Assembly: GCA_025451145.1 (NCBI GenBank)
Contig: JANWKX010000021.1
Location: 1 to 7,054, forward strand
Reading direction: 5' to 3'
Length of the DNA: 7,054 nt
DNA from: Vampirovibrionales bacterium
GTDB taxonomy: Bacteria; Cyanobacteriota; Vampirovibrionia; Vampirovibrionales; JAGQHJ01
Part shown: in pieces, positions 1 to 5,315 of the stretch
How the letters are laid out: every line of letters starts with the position of its first letter
How positions within the stretch are numbered: the stretch's first letter is position 1
Made by a program: the position numbers and the translations under genes
The notes under the pieces: model-generated
What the model was told of the DNA's origin: nothing
What the model saw: the letters and a program-made list of their open reading frames with translations, nothing else
The model's database searches: none

Positions 1-2
1 GA

Positions 3-1133
3 ACATTATCTGGGGTCACGGCTCCGGATTTAGGGGCAGCGGCCATTTCATCCGTACTCCAGCGAACCGGTCTTTCTCCTGAATCGGTTCAGGAGGTGTA
101 TATGGGCTGTGTGTTGACGGCAGGTATCGGTCAGGCGCCAGCCCGGCAGGCCATGATTAAAGCAGGCTTGCCGGTCTCTACCGGTGCCACCACCATTGGC
201 AAAGTCTGTGGATCCGGTATGAAGGCAGTAATGATTGGCCGTAATGAGATTCTGGCGGGAGAAGCAGGCTTGGTGATTGCTGGCGGCATGGAAGCCATGA
301 GCCAGACACCCTATTTGCAAAAAAATATGCGGACCGGCGTCAAAATGGGGCACCAGCAATTGCTGGACTCGATGATCTATGATGGCCTGTGGGACCCGTA
401 CGGTGATGTTCACATGGGAAATTGCGCCGAACGGTGCGTTGAAAAGTTCAATTTCAGCCGGGAAGCCATGGATGACTATTCAATGATGAGCTATCAACGG
501 GCGCTCTCCAGCTTGGATAATGGATTGTTTCAAGCGGAAATTGTGCCTGTCAGCGTGCCGCAAGGGAAGGGTGAACCAGTCTTGGTTCAAGAAGATGAAG
601 GACCTCGAAAAATTAATTTAAGCAAGCTGCCGCAGCTTAAGCCGGCTTTTGAAAAAGAAGGCAGGGTAACGGCTGGAAACGCCTCCAGCATTAATGATGG
701 TGCGGCTGCACTGCTATTGGCTTCACAAGGGGCAGTAGAGCGTCATAATTTAAAGCCCATGGCAAAAATTATCGCAGCGGCGACTCATAGCCAGGAGCCG
801 ACATGGTTTACCACGGCTCCTGTTGGTGCGATAACTGCCGTGTTGAAAAAGGCTAATCTGTCTCTAGAGGAGATTGATCTGTTTGAGATCAATGAAGCTT
901 TTGCCGCCGTGGCCTTAGCGGCCATTGAGGAGCTGCATCTGGATAGGGATAAAGTTAATATCCGAGGCGGAGCCATTTCGCTGGGCCATCCCATTGGGGC
1001 ATCGGGGGCCAGAATTCTGGTCACCCTGATGTATGCCTTAAAGCAGCTCAACAAACGGTACGGCTTGGCAACGTTGTGCATTGGCGGTGGTGAGGCCACA
1101 GCCATGGTGATTGAAAATTTAGCAGTGTCATAA
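3..1133 (+). CDS. Acetyl-CoA acetyltransferase (thiolase), N-terminus cut off by window edge
   Basis: Biosynthetic/degradative-type thiolase: condenses two acetyl-CoA to acetoacetyl-CoA or performs the reverse thiolysis, in the cytoplasm. The frame is open from position 3, and residues before the first internal ATG already match the family (LSGVTAPDLGAAAI, then a QEVYMGCV strand), so the true start lies upstream and only about 20-25 residues are missing. All three catalytic motifs are visible: the nucleophilic Cys in KVCGSG (codon 207-209), the His in SLGHPIGASGAR (codon 987-989), and the second Cys in LCIGGGEA (codon 1077-1079); NEAFAA is also present. The next gene, a hydroxybutyryl-CoA dehydrogenase, starts 16 bases after the stop, which supports a two-step acetyl-CoA/3-hydroxybutyryl-CoA module. 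The class (atoB, phaA or thlA type) cannot be separated from this sequence alone. Confidence 0.95.
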   Translation, partial: TLSGVTAPDLGAAAISSVLQRTGLSPESVQEVYMGCVLTAGIGQAPARQAMIKAGLPVSTGATTIGKVCGSGMKAVMIGRNEILAGEAGLVIAGGMEAMSQTPYLQKNMRTGVKMGHQQLLDSMIYDGLWDPYGDVHMGNCAERCVEKFNFSREAMDDYSMMSYQRALSSLDNGLFQAEIVPVSVPQGKGEPVLVQEDEGPRKINLSKLPQLKPAFEKEGRVTAGNASSINDGAAALLLASQGAVERHNLKPMAKIIAAATHSQEPTWFTTAPVGAITAVLKKANLSLEEIDLFEINEAFAAVALAAIEELHLDRDKVNIRGGAISLGHPIGASGARILVTLMYALKQLNKRYGLATLCIGGGEATAMVIENLAVS

Positions 1134-1139
1134 AGGAGG
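1132..1139 (+). promoter_or_regulatory. Strong ribosome binding site of hbd
   Basis: AAAGGAGG overlaps the last two bases of the thiolase stop codon and sits 10 bases before the hbd ATG. It supports the ATG at 1150 as the start and tight co-translation of the two genes. Confidence 0.8.
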
Positions 1140-1149
1140 CTGAAGAACC

Positions 1150-2028
1150 ATGATTGAAACGGCTTTGCCCCAAAAGATTAAAACTGTTGGTGTGATTGGA
1201 TCCGGTCAAATGGGCAGCGGGATTGCCCAAGTCATGGCCAATGAAGGCCAGTGTCAAGTGATTGTTCAAGATATTACTGATACACAACTGGATCGGGCAC
1301 GCCTTGGCATTGAATCCAGCCTGGAGAAGTTTGTCTCAAAATCCACCATCACAGCTTCTGAAAAAGAAAAGGCCCTGAGTCGGCTAACTTTTACCCGTGA
1401 TCTTGAAGGATTATCTCAGGCGGATGTGGTTATTGAAGCCATTGTTGAGGATGAAGCTCAGAAAATTCAATTGTTTCAAGCCTTGGATAGCCTGCTCAAG
1501 CCTGAAGCGATCTTGGCCTCCAACACCTCCAGCATTTCCATTACCCGTTTGGCGACTGCAACCCGTCGTCCTGATCAGGTGATTGGCATGCATTTTATGA
1601 ACCCGGTGCCCTTGATGCGCCTGGTCGAAATTATTCGGGGGGCACAAACCTCTGATGCCACCTATCAAACCATCCAGGAACTTGGGCAAAAGCTCGGTAA
1701 AGTTACCGTGATGAGCCATGATTACCCGGGCTTTATTTCCAACCGAATTTTAATGCCCATGATTAATGAGGCTATTTTTGCGTTGTTTGAAGGGATTGGC
1801 TCTGCTGAAGACATTGACACCGTGATGAAGTTAGGCATGAATCACCCCATGGGGCCCTTGCAACTGGCGGATTTTATCGGTCTGGATACCTGTTTGGCGA
1901 TTCTCAATGTGTTGTATGACGGGTTTAGAGATCCCAAGTATCGGCCTTGCCCCCTTTTGGTCCAAAAGGTCAATGCGGGATACCTCGGCAAGAAGACCGG
2001 AAGAGGCTTTTTCGAGTACGCCAAGTGA
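1150..2028 (+). CDS. hbd: 3-hydroxybutyryl-CoA dehydrogenase (NAD type)
   Basis: 292 residues, close to the usual length of single-domain Hbd/PaaH enzymes. It interconverts acetoacetyl-CoA and (S)-3-hydroxybutyryl-CoA in the cytoplasm. The N-terminal Rossmann fold shows GSGQMGSGIAQ (residues 17-27), and the acidic Asp41 at the end of the second strand favours NAD over NADP. Aligned by eye to clostridial Hbd, the active-site residues are Ser127 (SNTSS), His148 (GMHFMNP), Glu160 (LVEII) and Asn198 (ISNRIL). The C-terminal domain keeps NHPMGPLQLADFIGLD and ends GYLGKKTGRGFFEYAK. It follows the thiolase with a 16-base gap, so the two probably form consecutive steps of butyrate, polyhydroxybutyrate or short-chain beta-oxidation metabolism. 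No crotonase or acyl-CoA dehydrogenase lies in the window to decide between these. Its TGA stop overlaps the start of the nuclease gene. Confidence 0.95.
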   Translation: MIETALPQKIKTVGVIGSGQMGSGIAQVMANEGQCQVIVQDITDTQLDRARLGIESSLEKFVSKSTITASEKEKALSRLTFTRDLEGLSQADVVIEAIVEDEAQKIQLFQALDSLLKPEAILASNTSSISITRLATATRRPDQVIGMHFMNPVPLMRLVEIIRGAQTSDATYQTIQELGQKLGKVTVMSHDYPGFISNRILMPMINEAIFALFEGIGSAEDIDTVMKLGMNHPMGPLQLADFIGLDTCLAILNVLYDGFRDPKYRPCPLLVQKVNAGYLGKKTGRGFFEYAK

Positions 2029-2588
2029 TCCGTTTCACTTTATCTATACTTGCGATTGGGCTGTTTATCGCGGCGGTTCTTTCGGTCATGGGCTATACCC
2101 TCAAGCCTGGTCCAGGCGCCAGTGGCCATGGCGCGAGGCCGTTGATCTCAGGGAGTTGTGTTGTCAGACGGATTTATGACGGCGATACCATCGGGTGTGA
2201 TATGAACGGGGATGGCTGGATCAACGGCCCCGAGGAGCATATTCGTCTGATTGGCATTGATGCCCCTGAGATGTATTACTCCCCAAAAAATAAATCAGGC
2301 GTCAATCAACCCTATGCTGAAGATGCGACGAACCTGGTGAAGTCAGAAACCCTGACTAGAAGAGTTTATTTGGAATATGATCAAGATCGAATCGATAAAT
2401 ATCATCGCATCTTGGCCTACGTTTACCTGGATCCTCAGGGGCAAACGATGCTCAATGCCCAGCTTCTCCAACGTGGATTGGCCAAACTGATGTTTATTGG
2501 CGCCAATAGACGTTACGAAGCAGAGTTTGAAACCATAAAAAGAGAGGCCCAAGCCCAGCATCTTGGTATTTGGCATAACGCGTTTTAG
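2025..2588 (+). CDS. Exported or membrane-anchored thermonuclease-like (SNase domain) protein
   Basis: 187 residues from a GTG start that overlaps the hbd stop (GTGA). This start is preferred because it gives a textbook N-terminus: Arg3 followed by a hydrophobic stretch (about residues 4-22), a signal peptide or anchor. An in-frame ATG at 1947 would bury this segment behind 26 residues read out of frame from hbd. The SNase fold occupies about residues 44-185. Residues matching the S. aureus nuclease site are present: Asp54 in YDGDT, Arg74 in IRLIGIDAPEM, Asp79, Glu82, and Arg128 in DKYHRILAYVY, so the enzyme should be an active Ca-dependent phosphodiesterase acting outside the membrane. A loop fitting the EF-hand consensus (residues 59-70) is inserted between the first strands. 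No good Shine-Dalgarno site sits at normal spacing (GGAAGAGG is 18 bases away), so translation probably depends on coupling to hbd. A role in nucleic-acid scavenging is inferred. Confidence 0.9.
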   Translation: MIRFTLSILAIGLFIAAVLSVMGYTLKPGPGASGHGARPLISGSCVVRRIYDGDTIGCDMNGDGWINGPEEHIRLIGIDAPEMYYSPKNKSGVNQPYAEDATNLVKSETLTRRVYLEYDQDRIDKYHRILAYVYLDPQGQTMLNAQLLQRGLAKLMFIGANRRYEAEFETIKREAQAQHLGIWHNAF

Positions 2589-2593
2589 CAATT

Positions 2594-2629
2594 GGGGGCA
2601 AAGTGATACTTTCAAATCACCTTGCCCCC
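2594..2629. terminator. Hairpin terminator between convergent nuclease and EncFtn genes
   Basis: A 14-bp stem with one mismatch pairs 2594-2607 (GGGGGCAAAGTGAT) with 2616-2629 (ATCACCTTGCCCCC) around an 8-base loop. It starts six bases after the nuclease stop. The T tract is short on the plus side (TAGTTT) and also poor on the minus side. It may serve both convergent transcripts. Confidence 0.65.
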
Positions 2630-2679
2630 CTAGTTTGAGGAGACTTGGGATGAAAACACTTTTTGGCTATAGGAGCGTG

Positions 2680-2994
2680 TTAACTTGCGGATTGCTCAGC
2701 TTGTTGTTTCGGTTGGAGAATATCCCCCGTTTTGAAAAGATACTCCCTAAGCTGTAAATCGAACTGAGGATCATACCGCCGAATCCATTCCAGGAGCATA
2801 GCGGCATGTTCAACTTCATCATTACGGTTATGGGTCAGGATTTCAATGAGATCCAGGTCCGTGGAGGCATCAATACGCTGCTGATACCAGCCGATGGCTT
2901 GAAGTTCCTCCGTCAGAGAAATCAGCGCACGATTGAGTTCCAGGGTCTTGGGCGAAAGCTTTTCAATGGGTTCATGATAACTTTCTGTTCCCAT
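2680..2994 (-). CDS. Encapsulated-ferritin (EncFtn) family protein, no visible targeting peptide
   Basis: 104 residues, two helices of the half-ferritin EncFtn type. In this family, subunits pair to build a di-iron ferroxidase centre at the dimer interface, assemble into a ring, and oxidise Fe(II) inside an encapsulin shell. It matches the Rhodospirillum rubrum protein from memory: HEPIEKL near the start, the first helix with TEELQAIGWYQQRIDASTD (residues 28-46), then LTHNRNDEVEHAAMLLEWIRR (53-73), and REYLF (83-87). Glu30, Glu60 and His63 correspond to the ferroxidase ligands Glu32, Glu62 and His65. Gln32 replaces the position of Glu34, an outer entry-site metal ligand. The C-terminus (LQPKQQAEQSAS) lacks the usual LxxGSL-type shell-targeting peptide, and no encapsulin gene is adjacent. 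The ATG has AAGGA 10 bases upstream. The family call is firm; iron storage without a shell is uncertain. Confidence 0.88.
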   Translation of the reverse strand: MGTESYHEPIEKLSPKTLELNRALISLTEELQAIGWYQQRIDASTDLDLIEILTHNRNDEVEHAAMLLEWIRRYDPQFDLQLREYLFKTGDILQPKQQAEQSAS

Positions 2995-3022
2995 GGCATC
3001 AGATTCCTTCTCGCTGAATAAG

Positions 3023-3039
3023 ATAATTACCGAAATTAT
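3023..3039. promoter_or_regulatory. Palindrome in the EncFtn promoter region, possible operator
   Basis: ATAATT-accga-AATTAT is a perfect 6-bp inverted repeat with a 5-bp spacer, 29 to 45 bases upstream of the EncFtn start. It overlaps CATAAT on the minus strand (3036-3041), a candidate -10 element with no good -35. The site may bind a dimeric regulator. It does not match the standard Fur or PerR box spacing. Confidence 0.35.
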
Positions 3040-3112
3040 GACTGGAATGCCAGAATCAGAGTTGACCCACCTGGCGAATTGCCATGGATCGGTTTCTTGA
3101 TAAGACGCTTAA

Positions 3113-3152
3113 GCCGCAGTTAGATGCTGGATTAAGCTGCCCGAGCTGCGGC
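3113..3152 (-). terminator. Long-loop inverted repeat at the 3' end of the kinase gene
   Basis: GCCGCAG (3113-3119) pairs with CTGCGGC (3146-3152), spanning the kinase stop codon. On the minus strand the stem is followed by TTAAGCGTCTT, only weakly T-rich, and the loop is 26 bases. It may be a weak terminator or attenuator between the kinase and EncFtn genes. The Ala-rich C-terminal coding sequence supplies one arm, so chance is possible. Confidence 0.25.
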
Positions 3153-3938
3153 CTGTCTTAACAGATCAATCACCTGGGTAATAAAGGCTTCCATTTGGGC
3201 TTTTGGCGCAGTATTGTTTAAGACCAAATCAGCGTAGGTTCGGTTGGGAAGGATATGGGTCTGGAGGCAATCGACCGTAGTTTGCCACATGTTATCGGTC
3301 GTGCCTCGATTCTCCTGTTGATTTCGTGCTAACCAGCGCGTCCGCCGCGTGGCTTCATCCACATCGACATAGATTTTAAAGTCATATTGCTTGCGCAAGG
3401 CCTCAGAATAAAACGCGTGGATGCCTTCGGTCACGATAAAGGGTTTCACTGGGACCGCTAAGCCTTTAGGCAGGCTGGTGGGTTTGGCCTCAGGCGTGCC
3501 GTAGATTAACTTTGGAATATAGAGCATTTCGCCATAGGACAGGTTTTTGAGTTCCATGAGATTGGCGATCATCTGGTCAAACTGAAAATGGGCCGGATCA
3601 TCGAAGTCAATCTCATGATAAAAGCGCTCTAAGGGGAGATGGGGGAAATCGGCCTCGAAGTCCCGGTAATAGTTGTCCTGAGTAAAGGAGGATACGTGTG
3701 ATACCGTGCCTAAAGCTTCCACCAGCAGATCCCGGACCATGGATTTGCCGGATCCCGATCCGCCTGCCAAGGCAATGGTAAAGGGCTGGGGGGTTTGGGC
3801 AATGTGATGAACCCATTTTTTGAGATTCTCCCAAAATTGTATTGAGATGGCCTTCACCACAGGCACATCCGATTGGCTGTCTTGCGCCAGGAGATGCCTC
3901 AAATCATAGAGAATTTCAGTGGTTAATTGCGTGCTCAT
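3132..3938 (-). CDS. Uridine kinase / phosphoribulokinase-family P-loop kinase
   Basis: 268 residues. The P-loop GGSGSGKS (59-66), the QDNYYRD segment (87-93) with the likely catalytic base Asp88, EIDFDDPAHFQFD (109-121), the EGIHAF strand (171-176) and the Arg-rich lid RTRWLARNQQENRG (199-212) follow the order seen in uridine/cytidine kinases, which phosphorylate the nucleoside 5'-OH in pyrimidine salvage. PNRTYADLVL (231-240) matches the C-terminal family signature. It carries an N-terminal extension of about 50 residues before the P-loop that common bacterial Udk enzymes lack, so the substrate could be another nucleoside or small alcohol. The start is supported by AAGAAGGGA about six bases before the ATG. 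EncFtn lies downstream on the same strand after 137 bases, perhaps with its own promoter. The fold is certain; the substrate is inferred. Confidence 0.85.
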   Translation of the reverse strand: MSTQLTTEILYDLRHLLAQDSQSDVPVVKAISIQFWENLKKWVHHIAQTPQPFTIALAGGSGSGKSMVRDLLVEALGTVSHVSSFTQDNYYRDFEADFPHLPLERFYHEIDFDDPAHFQFDQMIANLMELKNLSYGEMLYIPKLIYGTPEAKPTSLPKGLAVPVKPFIVTEGIHAFYSEALRKQYDFKIYVDVDEATRRTRWLARNQQENRGTTDNMWQTTVDCLQTHILPNRTYADLVLNNTAPKAQMEAFITQVIDLLRQAAARAA

Positions 3939-3956
3939 CCAGGTCCCTTCTTAGCC

Positions 3957-3971
3957 ATCCCCGAGGGGGAT
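3957..3971. repeat. Small hairpin in the kinase leader
   Basis: ATCCCC-gag-GGGGAT forms a 6-bp stem with a 3-base loop, just upstream of the kinase ribosome binding site. It could modulate translation initiation, but no partner alternative structure was seen. Confidence 0.35.
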
Positions 3972-4025
3972 ACTCATCTCATCCGTAAAGATCATTCAAC
4001 TGAAATTGGATTGACCAGTTGATTT

Positions 4026-4053
4026 ATTATCGGTTGGTTTTACACAGGGTAAA
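4026..4053 (-). promoter_or_regulatory. Candidate sigma-70-type promoter for the kinase gene
   Basis: On the minus strand TTTACC (4048-4053) and GATAAT (4026-4031) are 16 bases apart, matching the -35 at 4 of 6 positions and the -10 at 5 of 6. It would give a leader of roughly 80 bases ahead of the kinase ATG. Confidence 0.35.
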
Positions 4054-4100
4054 GTCAGCTTTCGACTGTCTGCCTTTAGGCAGCGTGTTACCTTTATTTT
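4047..4100 (+). other. Potential three-way-junction structure followed by T-rich run
   Basis: An outer stem GGTAA (4048-4052)/TTACC (4088-4092) encloses two hairpins, AGTC (4053-4056)/GACT (4064-4067) and CTGCC (4070-4074)/GGCAG (4079-4083), and TTTATTTT follows at 4093-4100. Read on the plus strand it could be the end of a small transcript or a terminator. Each stem is only 4-5 bp, so it may be fortuitous. Confidence 0.22.
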
Positions 4101-4109
4101 AGCAGTTTC

Positions 4110-4136
4110 AAAAATTCCCTGCCATCCTGAGGGCAG
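4110..4136 (-). terminator. Weak intrinsic terminator of the 77-residue gene
   Basis: On the minus strand TTCTGCC pairs with GGCAGGG (five Watson-Crick and two G-U pairs) around an 8-base loop, followed by GAA or AA and a run of five T (4110-4114). It lies about 50 bases after the stop at 4187, where a terminator for that gene would be expected. Confidence 0.4.
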
Positions 4137-4186
4137 AAAGTTACATTAAGCTTAGGACACGGCAAGGATTGTTTTGGAGTGATTGG

Positions 4187-4420
4187 CTAAAATCCATAAA
4201 ATGGCCCGGGTAATCCTGACATAAAGTCGGGTGTCATCCGAATCACTTGATCATTGATGGAAGATCCCTCTAAGAGCTGACGCAGGATTGAGGGTTTGTC
4301 TCCGTCCTCGCCAAATCGAATCAATGGGGATTGTAAATGAGTATTTCGAGTCACAGCGCGTGGCTGTCGGCAGGGATAGGCAGAAGCCGGGTTGATTCTT
4401 AATTGGCAATGATTCAACAT
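4187..4420 (-). CDS. Small hypothetical protein with N-terminal RFG motif
   Basis: 77 residues, not recognised. It is accepted as a probable gene because the ATG is preceded by AGGGGA five bases upstream, codon use looks like the neighbours, a plausible terminator follows, and it fills an otherwise empty stretch. The N-terminal third is polar and proline/arginine-containing with two Cys (5, 17). Around residues 28-41 it has HLQSPLIRFGEDGD, then a helical-looking segment (SILRQLLEGSS, 44-54), and ends in an aromatic and Gly/Pro-rich tail (GLPGPFYGF). There is no signal peptide or membrane segment. The HxxSP...RFG pattern resembles the start of the divergent neighbour at 4655, which has H-SSPALRTQRFSG. 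A competing minus-strand frame at 4251-4460 lacks a ribosome binding site. Confidence 0.5.
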   Translation of the reverse strand: MLNHCQLRINPASAYPCRQPRAVTRNTHLQSPLIRFGEDGDKPSILRQLLEGSSINDQVIRMTPDFMSGLPGPFYGF

Positions 4421-4654
4421 CTCTTTCCCCTAAACTTCCAAATAACCTGGTCTTGTTCAAGCCAATAAAAACGAAAGCGCATCAAAAAATGCTTATGCTT
4501 TGGCACTTTGTCAGTAAGCTGCTAAATGTTGGATTAAATCCTCATTCATCCCAATTTCTTGTAATGAAACGCAACATTCACTTGGAAATAACGCAAAAAA
4601 AAATCTTGACCATTATTAATTCATGACAGGTTAAATCAAAAAAGGAGATCCCCC
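4421..4654. other. Divergent intergenic region, AT-rich
   Basis: This 234-base stretch separates the two divergent orphan genes and must hold both promoters. On the plus strand TTGACC (4606-4611) with TTAAAT (4631-4636) is a possible promoter, but the 19-base spacer is long. A nine-A tract lies at 4595-4603. A bulged hairpin can form from AAAGC/GCTTT and GCAT/ATGC around 4474-4501. No convincing minus-strand promoter was seen. Confidence 0.3.
4642..4649 (+). promoter_or_regulatory. Ribosome binding site of the 195-residue orphan gene
   Basis: AAGGAGAT with seven bases between GGAG and the ATG at 4655. It fixes the start and argues strongly that this orphan reading frame is translated. Confidence 0.75.
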
Positions 4655-5242
4655 ATGACTTGTTTTCGCCCCGGAATGGCAATGGCCCACTCTTCCCCTG
4701 CCCTCAGAACACAACGATTTTCTGGAAGTGACAATAATTATAATTATGTAATTACCAATTTTATGACGGATAAAAATGCATTGAGTAAGATTTGGGAGAT
4801 GTTAAAAAACACTAAGTCCGAAGGAAGTTTTGAATATATTGCCGCTCTTGGAATATCTCAATACCCTGGTTACTTCATTGACCGTGCCCCATATATTGAG
4901 CGAGATTTTCAAGGCCAGGGAGGTAGTCCGGTAGAATGTATCCAGATTACTATCCCTTGCAAAGACCTTCAAATTCCTGCCAATCATGGCGAAACAAATG
5001 ATTTTCAGAAAACGATTATGCTGAGAATTGATAGTACGGGACGTTTAGTGGGCGCCAGCGATTTTTTCAAAACCAGAGGGGATGTTACCACAACCCGGAG
5101 TGGCACGAGAGATCTCAGTCATTCTATCCCTGATCTTAAGCCTGAGCAAAAAACGGAGATACTGAAGAGAGCAGGCTCGTTTTTACAATACATGGCAGAT
5201 AATCAATCGAGTTGGGATATCTATCGCCCAAAAAACGTTTAG
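4655..5242 (+). CDS. Hypothetical protein, 195 residues, N-terminal RFSG motif
   Basis: Not recognised. The gene has a strong ribosome binding site and is followed by a perfect hairpin terminator, so it is probably a single-gene transcript. The first 30 residues are disordered-looking and include HSSPALRTQRFSG (12-24), similar in pattern to the divergent 77-residue protein. The rest looks like a folded alpha/beta domain: a helix near NALSKIWEMLK (41-51), a strand ECIQITIPCKDL, a strand TIMLRIDSTGRLVGASDFF, and a terminal helix EQKTEILKRAGSFLQYM. There is no signal peptide and no membrane segment; Cys residues are at 3, 94 and 102. The early part of the gene is noticeably AT-rich compared with the metabolic genes, which could mean recent acquisition or relaxed codon use. 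A function cannot be assigned. Confidence 0.8.
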   Translation: MTCFRPGMAMAHSSPALRTQRFSGSDNNYNYVITNFMTDKNALSKIWEMLKNTKSEGSFEYIAALGISQYPGYFIDRAPYIERDFQGQGGSPVECIQITIPCKDLQIPANHGETNDFQKTIMLRIDSTGRLVGASDFFKTRGDVTTTRSGTRDLSHSIPDLKPEQKTEILKRAGSFLQYMADNQSSWDIYRPKNV

Positions 5243-5260
5243 ATATTTTAGAAAATAATC

Positions 5261-5291
5261 AAGGCCTAGTCTTATTTTAGGACTAGGCCTT
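5261..5291. terminator. Perfect hairpin between convergent genes, bidirectional terminator
   Basis: An 11-bp perfect stem, AAGGCCTAGTC (5261-5271) with GACTAGGCCTT (5281-5291), and a 9-base loop. It lies 18 bases after the plus-strand stop and 24 bases after the minus-strand stop. The flanks are only mildly T-rich on both strands (GATTATTTTCT on the minus strand). Confidence 0.7.
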
Positions 5292-5315
5292 GGCTTTGAA
5301 ACCCGGAATTATGTT

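Noticed and set aside
48..413. Minus-strand open frame of 121 codons
   Set aside because: It is antisense to conserved thiolase coding sequence, including the catalytic Cys region, and its translation resembles no protein family.
96..1133. Thiolase starting inside the window at GTG 96 or ATG 102
   Set aside because: Upstream codons from position 3 continue the conserved thiolase N-terminal sequence without a stop, so the gene is simply cut by the window edge.
1411..1719. Minus-strand open frame inside hbd
   Set aside because: Antisense to the conserved Hbd core, no ribosome binding site considered convincing.
1947..2588. Nuclease starting at ATG 1947
   Set aside because: This would overlap hbd by 82 bases and place a non-family segment before the hydrophobic N-terminus; the GTG at 2025 overlaps the hbd stop and gives a proper signal/anchor.
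2806..3021. Plus-strand open frame antisense to EncFtn
   Set aside because: The minus strand encodes a recognisable EncFtn with its ligands; this frame is its reverse-strand shadow.
3613..3834. Minus-strand second frame inside the kinase gene
   Set aside because: Overlaps the P-loop region in another frame and has no family resemblance.
4251..4460. Alternative minus-strand frame of 69 codons overlapping the 77-residue gene
   Set aside because: Begins at TTG without a ribosome binding site, whereas the overlapping 4187-4420 frame has an ATG with AGGGGA at good spacing.
3939..4654. CRISPR array, tRNA or insertion-sequence remnant in the largest gene-poor stretch
   Set aside because: No regularly spaced repeats, no cloverleaf with a CCA-type acceptor, no transposase fragment and no terminal inverted repeats with target duplication were seen.
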